From an uncultured Bacilli bacterium (GTDB lineage: Bacteria > Bacillota_I > Bacilli_A > RF39 > UBA660): a DNA stretch of 28,933 bases. This document shows positions 14,547 through 20,973 of this stretch, one piece after another. The stretch's first letter is position 1. The number at the start of each line of letters is the position of its first letter. The notes under the pieces were generated by a model. The model was not told the DNA's origin. It worked only from the letters and a program-made list of their open reading frames with translations, and did not search any database. Both the position numbers and the translations under genes were made by a program. The DNA lies in NCBI GenBank assembly GCA_947587565.1, contig CANPYA010000002.1, positions 1 through 28,933 on the forward strand, written 5' to 3'.

Positions 14547-15704
14547 ATGCGGGTATTTAAGAAGTTTAAAAGAAAAAGTTTATATCATAAATCATTAGTA
14601 ATATTTACAGCTTTATCTATTTTACTGGGTTTAGTTATGGTTTCTTATGTTTATAAAACAGCGGTTATCTATGAGCGAAATTTAGTTGATAATTATATTA
14701 CTTACTTAGCCAGTAGTGGGAAACTATCTGAAAGTGTTAGTGATAGTTCATTTAAAGTAAGCTCTTATGAAAAAAAGAATGCTAAAATAACAGATGGGGT
14801 TAAAAAATTATATAAAAGTGATAATATTAAAATAAAGAAAAATAATAAAGAAAGTCAAAATGATTTATTTGTTTATGATTTATATAATGGAGATAAATTA
14901 ATTAGTACAGTATCTTTAAAAAAGAGTAAAACTTATACCAGAATGGCTCTTTTAACCATTGATGAATGGGAAGTAGTCGATACAAAAACTTATTTTGATG
15001 AAGGTTTATTTGCTTATGAAATAACGATTCCAGAAAATTATGAATTAAAGATTAATGATACGAAAGCCAAAGATGAAGATATCACTGATAAAGGTGATGT
15101 TAAAGGTTTAGAAGAATTAACAAAATATGTAAAAATTAATCCGAGTGTAACTTATAAAATTAATAATTTAGTTTATGAACCAGAGATTAAAATATTAGAT
15201 GAAAATAAAAAAGAAGTTAAATATACAGTTAATGATAATAAAATAGTGGTTAATAAAGAATTTAAAAAGATTAGTAATTATGATGATTTAAAGGGTGACT
15301 TAAAAGATAATTTTGATGTTTTAGATTTTGCTAAAGATTGGAGTTTATATTTATCTAAAGATTTAAGTGGTACTAATTATGGTTTTTATAATTTAAGTGC
15401 AAATTTAATTAAAGATTCTAAAAAATATGAATTTGCATATAACTGGAGTCATAATGTCGATATTACTTTTACATCAAGACATACCCTTAAAAATCCCCCA
15501 TTTAGTAATGAAAAAGTTAGTGATTGTATCGTTTACAATGAAAATGCTTTTAGTTGTCATATATATTTAGAAAAGAATATGGTGGTAAGTGGTAATACTT
15601 TAACGGATACTTTAGATGATCGCTTCTATTTTATTTATTATGATGGTGGCTATAAGTTTGTCGATAGTATTGCTAAGGATGGTTTATTAGAAAGTCAAAA
15701 ATAA
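14547..15704 (+). CDS. Membrane-anchored partner protein, copy 1 (TcaA/NTF2-like resemblance)
   Basis: 385 residues with a basic cytoplasmic N-terminus (RVFKKFKRKSLYHK), one TM segment (about 16-37) and a long extracytoplasmic part. Landmarks shared with its paralogue at 16747 are LLTIDEWEV, a beta-rich block (ITIPENYELKIND), the segment YKINNL-x(2)-P-x-I, and a C-terminal domain. The C-terminal domain starts with (A)KDWSLYLS and contains a cysteine pair (VSDCIVYNENAFSCHIYLEKNM) before RFYFIYYDGGYKFVDS. The middle and end remind me of TcaA-like envelope proteins with an NTF2-like domain, but no enzyme residues are evident. The frame opens 15 codons earlier inside the glycosidase gene, but GAGGT at 14535-14539 fixes the ATG at 14547. 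Function unknown; strict linkage to the glycosidase suggests a structural or targeting partner. Confidence 0.8.
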   Translation: MRVFKKFKRKSLYHKSLVIFTALSILLGLVMVSYVYKTAVIYERNLVDNYITYLASSGKLSESVSDSSFKVSSYEKKNAKITDGVKKLYKSDNIKIKKNNKESQNDLFVYDLYNGDKLISTVSLKKSKTYTRMALLTIDEWEVVDTKTYFDEGLFAYEITIPENYELKINDTKAKDEDITDKGDVKGLEELTKYVKINPSVTYKINNLVYEPEIKILDENKKEVKYTVNDNKIVVNKEFKKISNYDDLKGDLKDNFDVLDFAKDWSLYLSKDLSGTNYGFYNLSANLIKDSKKYEFAYNWSHNVDITFTSRHTLKNPPFSNEKVSDCIVYNENAFSCHIYLEKNMVVSGNTLTDTLDDRFYFIYYDGGYKFVDSIAKDGLLESQK

Positions 15705-15706
15705 TT

Positions 15707-16744
15707 ATGCAAGTAGTAAAATGGGTAGGTAAAATACTTAGTTTTGTTGTGATTTTATTAGTATTATTACTTCTTACTTTATATTTAATGGGGGTTATAT
15801 TTTGTTATGGCCCAAGTATCCATGCCAGAAATTTATTTGTGACAACTTTTTTAGAAACTGGTCAAATGAAATTTGTGGTGCATCTTTTAATGAGTGATGA
15901 AAAGATAGAAGAAATAATTAATGCCAATAGTATGGAATCATTAGATACGGAAGTAGACCATACTTTAATAAATCTTGATAATGTAAAAAGCGATGAGGTA
16001 GAATTAATTAATGTTTCCGGCAGTAATTATGCCGGTAAGTTACTTGTTATTAAAGATCCATCTAGAGTAAAAGTAGCATCCATTTATGATGGTAAATGGC
16101 CAAGTAAAGGGGTAACTTTAGATAAAATAGTGACTAAAGAAGATGCTTTAGCAGGTATTAATGGGGGACTTTATCAGTCGGTTGGTAACCAAGGTGGTAA
16201 ACCATTAGGAGTTGTTGTTCAAGATAGTAAGATTACTTTTAATAAACCAAATAATATTGCAGGTCTTTATTTAATTGGTTTTAATACGGATAATATATTA
16301 AGAATTATTAATATTACGGGAAAAAGTTCTAGTGATGTTGAAAAATTAGTTCAAGATGAACATATAAGAGATGCCATTTCTTTTCAAGATGCGAGAACTC
16401 CTAATCTAACTTTATTTGTTAAATTAATTATTAATGGGGAAAAGAGAAAATTAAGTGGATCCGGAAGTGGGGCCAATCCCAGAACGGCAATAGGGCAACG
16501 AAGTGATGGTTCAGTCTTATTGTTAGTTACTGATGGTCGGGGTAAAAATGGCCATTTGGGAGCCACTGCTGCCGATTTAATTGCCATCATGGAAGAATAT
16601 GGGGCTGTAAATGCCGCGAATATCGATGGTGGTTCATCTTCTTGTATGTATTATAATGACCATTATGAAATGACTTCAGTTACTTTAGTCCATTCCAATA
16701 ACTCTTGGCGTTTACCCACTAGTTTCATTGTAGAAAAGAGATAA
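15707..16744 (+). CDS. Membrane-anchored phosphodiester glycosidase (NAGPA-like), copy 2
   Basis: 345 residues, a full paralogue of the protein encoded at 13501. It has the same N-terminal TM (about 9-33), the same YGPSIHARNLFVTTFLETGQ linker, and AGINGGLYQS, GANPRTAIGQRSDGSVLLL, HLGATAADLIAIMEEYG and VNAANIDGGSSSCMYYN. By eye the last 63 residues match at about 80 percent, so the copies are clearly separate enzymes rather than a fresh duplication. Every family motif is kept in both, so neither looks decayed. A visible difference is Cys for Ser in the GGSSSC motif. Start two bases after the previous stop without a good Shine-Dalgarno, which suggests translational coupling. May act on a different substrate, or at a different site, from copy 1. 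Confidence 0.88.
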   Translation: MQVVKWVGKILSFVVILLVLLLLTLYLMGVIFCYGPSIHARNLFVTTFLETGQMKFVVHLLMSDEKIEEIINANSMESLDTEVDHTLINLDNVKSDEVELINVSGSNYAGKLLVIKDPSRVKVASIYDGKWPSKGVTLDKIVTKEDALAGINGGLYQSVGNQGGKPLGVVVQDSKITFNKPNNIAGLYLIGFNTDNILRIINITGKSSSDVEKLVQDEHIRDAISFQDARTPNLTLFVKLIINGEKRKLSGSGSGANPRTAIGQRSDGSVLLLVTDGRGKNGHLGATAADLIAIMEEYGAVNAANIDGGSSSCMYYNDHYEMTSVTLVHSNNSWRLPTSFIVEKR

Positions 16745-16746
16745 TT

Positions 16747-17844
16747 ATGGCGAAGTTAAGTAGATATACAAAAATATTAATAATATATGTGGCAGTAATT
16801 GTCTTAATCTGTGCCATCTTTCTAGGTTACGTCTATCATACAACAGTTATATATGAAAAAATGCTACCCGAAAATTATATTAGGGAATTAATTCAAAATA
16901 ATAAATTAAAGATAGATAACTCTAAAGTTAAAAATTATATTAACGAAAAGCATAATCTTAATATTGAAGAAACTCTTAATAATATTTTAAAAGAATCCGA
17001 ATTAAATAAAATAAATGATAATACTTATGAATTAGTAAATAACTCAAAAGTTTTAGGGACCATTACTTTAAAAAGTATTAAAAAATCTCGAAAATTATTT
17101 ATTTTAACCATTGATGAATGGGAAGTAAAAGATTTTAATTATGATTTAGATAATTTTTATAACACTTATAAAATAAGTGTACCGGAAAATTATTCCGTTA
17201 AAGTTAATAATAAAGAATTAAATGCAGATTTAATAATTAGTGAAGATGATATCTTTGACTTAGGTAAATTAAAAAGTTATGTCATTATTCCCAAACAAAG
17301 AGTTTATAAAATAGCGAATTTACTAAGTAAACCAGATATCGAAATAACTGATGAAAGCAATAAAAAAGTTAATTTTAGTATTAATAATAATGAAGTTATA
17401 GTTAATAAAGAATATCCGACTTTTAAAACTTATGAAGATGCGAAATCAAAAATAAAAGAAGATTTAGACATATTAAGTCTAGCTAAAAATTGGAGTTTAT
17501 TTCTAACCAATGATTTAGGGGGAGATAGTCATGGTTTTTATAAACTAAGTCCTTATTTAGTCAGTGGTACTGATTTATATAATTTGGCTTTAAGATGGAG
17601 TAGAAGTATCGATATTGAATGGATTAGTACGCATAAATTAAAAGATCCGGTATTTACTAACGAAAAAGTTGAAAATTGTGTTTTTTATACCGATAAGGCC
17701 TTTAGTTGTGAAGTTTATTTAGAAAAAAATATGACTATTTCGAAGCAAGACAAGGTTGACATTATGCACGATCGGTTGTATTTTATATATTATAAGAATA
17801 GTTATAAATTAATTGATTTGAAGTCAGTTGTAGAAAGTGAGTAA
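16747..17844 (+). CDS. Membrane-anchored partner protein, copy 2
   Basis: 365 residues, paralogue of the protein encoded at 14547 but more diverged than the glycosidases. One TM segment at about 8-30, then an extracytoplasmic part. The shared blocks are ILTIDEWEV, ISVPENYSVKVNN, YKIANLLSKPDIEI, AKNWSLFLTNDLGG, GFYKLSPYLV, the cysteine pair in ENCVFYTDKAFSCEVYLEKNM, and DRLYFIYYKNSYKLID. Invariance of the two cysteines in both copies points to a disulfide outside the membrane. Two bases separate it from the glycosidase stop. Divergence of the partner with conservation of the enzyme would fit a specificity or docking role, but this is inference. An unrelated NTF2-like fold without catalytic activity is the most likely structure for the C-terminus. 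Confidence 0.78.
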   Translation: MAKLSRYTKILIIYVAVIVLICAIFLGYVYHTTVIYEKMLPENYIRELIQNNKLKIDNSKVKNYINEKHNLNIEETLNNILKESELNKINDNTYELVNNSKVLGTITLKSIKKSRKLFILTIDEWEVKDFNYDLDNFYNTYKISVPENYSVKVNNKELNADLIISEDDIFDLGKLKSYVIIPKQRVYKIANLLSKPDIEITDESNKKVNFSINNNEVIVNKEYPTFKTYEDAKSKIKEDLDILSLAKNWSLFLTNDLGGDSHGFYKLSPYLVSGTDLYNLALRWSRSIDIEWISTHKLKDPVFTNEKVENCVFYTDKAFSCEVYLEKNMTISKQDKVDIMHDRLYFIYYKNSYKLIDLKSVVESE

Positions 17845-17847
17845 TAT

Positions 17848-18903
17848 ATGGATAATATATTTGTAGTTATACCTACTTTAGACCCAGAACAAGATATTAT
17901 GGAAGAATTTATTGATAAGTTAAAAGAAGAATTTAATAATATTTTAGTTATTAATGATGGATCTAAAAGTATATATGATGATTTCTTTAAAAAATTAGAA
18001 AAAAAAGGTGTTAAAGTAATTAGACATTGTAAGAATTTTGGAAAAGGTCGAGCTTTAAAAAGTGCTTTTAACTATTTATTAAATGAATACCCGGATGTGG
18101 AAGGTTGTGTAACGGCCGATTCTGATGGGCAACATACCGTTAAAGATATCAAGAAATGTGCGAAAGCCTTACTTAAAAATCCGGAACATTTAATTTTAGG
18201 AGTTCGTAATTTTGATTATGATTATGTGCCAGAGAAAAGTAAATTTGGTAATAAAATAACCAGAAATATTTTTAAAATATTTATTGGGTTAGATATTTCG
18301 GATACGCAAACGGGTTTACGAGGGATAAGCAGAGAATTAATGCTTAAATATAGTGATTTAGCAGGTGAAAGATACGAATATGAAACCAATATGCTTATTA
18401 CTTGTCAAACCGATAATATTAAAATAGATGAAGTAGATATTGAAACGATTTATTTAAATAGTAATGTTAATAGTCATTTTAATCCTTTAAAAGATTCGAT
18501 TTTAATCTATCGTCTTTTTGCTAAATATTTTATGGCTTCATTTTCCTCATTCTTATTAGATATTTTCTTATTTAGTTTTCTTTTAGGAATGCTTAATATT
18601 AGTACGAAAATTTTAGCAGCCACCATCTTAGCGCGTATCGTTTCATCAATTTATAATTATATTATTAATTCTAATTTAGTATTTAAAGATATGAGTATTA
18701 AATCATTAGTAAGATATTATTTATTAGTTATTATAATTATGTTTATCTCAGGTTGTTTTGTTACCTATTTACATACATTACTCTCAATATCAGTTATTTC
18801 TATTAAAATAATAGTTGATACCATTATTTGGGTTATTAATTTAGTTGTACAAAGAGAATTTGTTTTTAAAGGAGGAAAAAATAATGAAGAGAAATTATCG
18901 TAA
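17848..18903 (+). CDS. GT2 glycosyltransferase fused to a GtrA membrane domain
   Basis: 351 residues. Residues 1 to about 220 form a GT2 domain of the dolichol/polyprenyl-phosphate sugar synthase type: VVIPTLDPEQD, LVINDGSKS, KNFGKGRALKSAF, the metal-binding TADSDGQH, and the DTQTGLRGISREL motif. From about 226 the chain continues into four hydrophobic segments with GtrA landmarks (FAKYFMASFSSFLLDIFLF, ARIVSSIYNYIINSNLVF, VVQREFVFKGG). Normally these are two proteins: GtrB, which loads a sugar on undecaprenyl phosphate, and GtrA, which helps move it outward. The fusion would couple both steps. It is the fifth gene of the operon and overlaps the PAP2 start by 20 bases. The sugar and acceptor are unknown. 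Confidence 0.9.
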   Translation: MDNIFVVIPTLDPEQDIMEEFIDKLKEEFNNILVINDGSKSIYDDFFKKLEKKGVKVIRHCKNFGKGRALKSAFNYLLNEYPDVEGCVTADSDGQHTVKDIKKCAKALLKNPEHLILGVRNFDYDYVPEKSKFGNKITRNIFKIFIGLDISDTQTGLRGISRELMLKYSDLAGERYEYETNMLITCQTDNIKIDEVDIETIYLNSNVNSHFNPLKDSILIYRLFAKYFMASFSSFLLDIFLFSFLLGMLNISTKILAATILARIVSSIYNYIINSNLVFKDMSIKSLVRYYLLVIIIMFISGCFVTYLHTLLSISVISIKIIVDTIIWVINLVVQREFVFKGGKNNEEKLS

Positions 18904-19507
18904 ATGGTGGGTTTTAGGTTTAAGTTTATTATTTATTGTTTTAACAGTATTAGTTTATTTAGATAAAGTAACTAATTTTGATACGATGTGTTATAACTTT
19001 GTGGCTTATAAAGTAAGTGAAGATAATATTTTAACAAGTATTTATAAAATATTTACCTTTTTAGGTAGTACAACCTTTATTATCTTTTTAGCAGTCTTCT
19101 TTTTTGTCTTATTCTTAATTTTAAAGAAAAAGAATTATAGTTTTATAGTGGCATCTAGTATAATCATATCTACTATCGTTAATAATGTCATTAAAATAAT
19201 TATAAGAAGAGCAAGACCAACTGTTTTAGCATTAGTTACCGAAACTAGTTATAGTTTTCCCAGTGGTCACACTATGGCATCAGTTACCATGTATGGTATT
19301 TTATGTTATTTAGTTTTAAGAAGTAATCTAGATAAAAAATTAAAAATAACTTTAAGTATTATTCTAGGAATTATTCCTTTCTTAGTTGGTTTCAGTCGCA
19401 TTTATCTAGGAGCCCATTTTGCAACGGATATTATTGGGGGCTTCTTATTATCAACTATTTTACTTTTAATTATTACAAGTTATATTGATAAAAAGAAATT
19501 AATATAG
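18884..19507 (+). CDS. PAP2-family phosphatase (lipid phosphatase)
   Basis: 207 residues with about six hydrophobic segments. All three catalytic motifs of the family are intact: KIIIRRARP (KX6RP), SYSFPSGHT (PSGH) and SRIYLGAHFATD (SRX5HX3D). Members act on phosphatidylglycerol phosphate or undecaprenyl diphosphate at the outer membrane face. The setting next to a polyprenyl-sugar synthase favours undecaprenyl-lipid recycling, though PgpB-like activity is equally possible. The longer frame from TTG at 18845 is set aside because AAAGGAGG at 18868-18875 points to ATG 18884. It overlaps the end of the GT2-GtrA gene by 20 bases and is 30 bases from the next gene. Confidence 0.9.
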   Translation: MKRNYRKWWVLGLSLLFIVLTVLVYLDKVTNFDTMCYNFVAYKVSEDNILTSIYKIFTFLGSTTFIIFLAVFFFVLFLILKKKNYSFIVASSIIISTIVNNVIKIIIRRARPTVLALVTETSYSFPSGHTMASVTMYGILCYLVLRSNLDKKLKITLSIILGIIPFLVGFSRIYLGAHFATDIIGGFLLSTILLLIITSYIDKKKLI

Positions 19508-19537
19508 TAAAATAATAAAAGAAAATATGGTGAAAAA

Positions 19538-20404
19538 ATGAAAAAAATTATTTTGTTATTATTAATGTTATTTACTTTAGGAGGGTGTTCTTTTAAAAGT
19601 ACATCTTTAGAAGATGCCACGATTTATACAACTGTGTATCCAGTGGAATACATTATGAATTATTTATATGGCACAGAAAGTAAGGTTTTAAGTATTTATC
19701 CTAGTGATGTTAATTTAAATAATTTTAAATTAACTGATAAACAAATTGAAGAATATGCTAGTAGTGATTTATTTGTTTATATGGGTAGTAGTGATGAATT
19801 AGAAATTGCTAAAACATTTATTAATGAAAATGATAAATTATTAATAATTGATGCGACATATGGCTTAACTATTGATGAAAATACCGACATTAGATCATTA
19901 TGGCTTGCACCAAATAATTTCTTAATGTTAGCTAAAAATATTAAAAATTCTTTAAATGAATATTTAAATAATACTTTAAAAGAAGAAGAAGTAACTAAGA
20001 AGTATGATGAATTATATGCCCAAATATCTTGGGTAGATGCGGAACTTAGAAGTATTGCTAAAGAAGCAAAAGAAAACGATAATAATACTATAGTCGTAGC
20101 ATCAAATGCTTTTAAATATTTAAGTAATTATGGCTTTAATGTTATATCCATACCTGATATTGAAAAAGATGGTAGTGAAAACGCGATTAACGAACTTAAA
20201 AATAATTTCAAAAATGGTAAATATAATACTTTATTAAAACTTAAAAGTGAAGAAGGTAGTGAATTAGTTCAATCTTTAGTAGCGGATAAATCGACTAATT
20301 TAGTCGAAATAGATGATATGATTACTATTAGTGATACAACAACTGATTATATTGAAATCCAATATGAAAATGTTGCCACTATTAGAAATTTATTAGTTAA
20401 ATAG
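19538..20404 (+). CDS. TroA/ZnuA-like lipoprotein without any histidine
   Basis: 288 residues. A signal peptide ends in a lipobox (LGGC, Cys17). The rest follows the zinc/manganese ABC substrate-binding family: IYTTVYPVEYIMNYLYG at the start, SDLFVYMGSSDELEIAK, a long charged backbone helix near 130-180, then VASNAFKYLSNYGFNVISI, and DKSTNLVEID. The family normally coordinates metal through three histidines and an Asp/Glu. Here the equivalent positions read VNLNN, RSLWLAP and SNAFKYL, and the whole protein contains no His at all. No ABC ATPase or permease gene is next to it. It is a lipid-anchored, metal-site-lost member, so a scaffold or other ligand is likely. GGTGAAAAA precedes the start. 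Probably the last gene of the operon. Confidence 0.78.
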   Translation: MKKIILLLLMLFTLGGCSFKSTSLEDATIYTTVYPVEYIMNYLYGTESKVLSIYPSDVNLNNFKLTDKQIEEYASSDLFVYMGSSDELEIAKTFINENDKLLIIDATYGLTIDENTDIRSLWLAPNNFLMLAKNIKNSLNEYLNNTLKEEEVTKKYDELYAQISWVDAELRSIAKEAKENDNNTIVVASNAFKYLSNYGFNVISIPDIEKDGSENAINELKNNFKNGKYNTLLKLKSEEGSELVQSLVADKSTNLVEIDDMITISDTTTDYIEIQYENVATIRNLLVK

Positions 20405-20423
20405 AGTTATCTCTATTTTTTTT
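20399..20423 (+). terminator. Terminator after the TroA-like gene
   Basis: Perfect 8-bp stem (20399-20406 with 20411-20418), TTAT loop, and a run of T to 20423. It overlaps the stop codon. Confidence 0.85.
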
Positions 20424-20437
20424 GAATTAATATTAAA

Positions 20438-20476
20438 TTGACAAATTCTAGGAATAATTCTATAAATTTCCTAGAA
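20438..20476 (+). promoter_or_regulatory. Strong promoter overlapped by a 9-bp inverted repeat
   Basis: TTGACA (20438-20443), a 17-base spacer and TATAAA (20461-20466) make one of the best promoters in the window. TTCTAGGAA (20446-20454) and TTCCTAGAA (20468-20476) are perfect inverted repeats, 13 bases apart, that flank the -10 box, as an operator would. No plus-strand gene follows within reach; the next gene on this strand is at 20974 and has its own promoter. Confidence 0.55.
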
Positions 20477-20497
20477 AAAAGAAATGATATATACAAC

Positions 20498-20515
20498 TGT
20501 TTATAATAAAAAAAG
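20498..20515 (+). repeat. 18-base direct repeat, copy 1
   Basis: TGTTTATAATAAAAAAAG, identical to 20944-20961, which lies in the leader of the BspA-like gene. It contains TATAAT. Confidence 0.7.
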
Positions 20516-20529
20516 ACTTTTGAAAGTCT
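20504..20529 (-). terminator. Terminator of the XRE regulator gene
   Basis: AGACTT (20514-20519) pairs with AAGTCT (20524-20529); on the minus strand the hairpin is followed by a T-run (complement of the A-run up to 20514). Confidence 0.75.
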
Positions 20530-20541
20530 AATAAATATATT

Positions 20542-20754
20542 TTATTTTTGATTCTTTTTCATTACAAATTCTCTTATTTCTTTACCTATTTCTTCATTAC
20601 TCATTCCTAGAGCAATAGCAATTTTACCAAAGGTATCTATTAAGGGAGTATTTATATCATTTTCAATTCTAAAAATAGTTTTTCTATCTAAATTAGTTAA
20701 TTCTTCTAACTTTTCTTGGGATATATTCTTTTTAATTCGATATTCCTTTAACAT
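20542..20754 (-). CDS. XRE-family HTH regulator
   Basis: 70 residues, the size of a minimal Cro/C1-type DNA-binding protein with no extra domain. The helix-turn-helix is visible in ISQEKLEELTNLDRKTIFRI, followed by ENDINTPLIDTFGKIAIALG, which is the usual fourth and fifth helix pattern. The tail is short and basic. The frame opens three codons earlier (20763), but AGGTGATG precedes the ATG at 20754, making it the better start. The gene lies between two strong plus-strand promoters, one of which carries an inverted repeat. It may control them or itself; this is inference. Confidence 0.88.
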   Translation of the reverse strand: MLKEYRIKKNISQEKLEELTNLDRKTIFRIENDINTPLIDTFGKIAIALGMSNEEIGKEIREFVMKKNQK

Positions 20755-20799
20755 AACCATCACCTAAAGAAATTGTAGCAAGATTGCCTCATTTAAACA

Positions 20800-20829
20800 T
20801 TGACAAGTATGCCCCAATTGAATTATAAT
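20800..20829 (+). promoter_or_regulatory. Consensus promoter upstream of the BspA-like gene
   Basis: TTGACA (20800-20805), 18 bases, TATAAT (20824-20829). Transcription from here would give a leader of about 138 bases before the ATG at 20974. A second, extended -10 candidate TGTTATACT lies at 20906-20914. No riboswitch that I know is visible in the leader. Confidence 0.65.
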
Positions 20830-20943
20830 TTTTATAGGATAAAGAAAATATATGTAAACATCAAGTAAAATCATTTATCATAAATATACATTAATACGAT
20901 ATTTGTGTTATACTTAATACATAAAGAATATTTACTTATCTAT

Positions 20944-20961
20944 TGTTTATAATAAAAAAAG
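20944..20961 (+). repeat. 18-base direct repeat, copy 2
   Basis: Same sequence as 20498-20515, here followed immediately by the GGAG of the BspA-like ribosome site. The shared TATAAT has no -35 at the right distance. Confidence 0.7.
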
Positions 20962-20973
20962 GAGTAGTTGCAT

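Noticed and set aside
16384..16590. Minus-strand open frame inside glycosidase copy 2
   Set aside because: Lies fully within a conserved gene and has no counterpart in copy 1.
20836..20973. Riboswitch or T-box in the BspA-like leader
   Set aside because: No conserved core or anti-terminator structure could be seen; only AT-rich sequence with weak hairpins.
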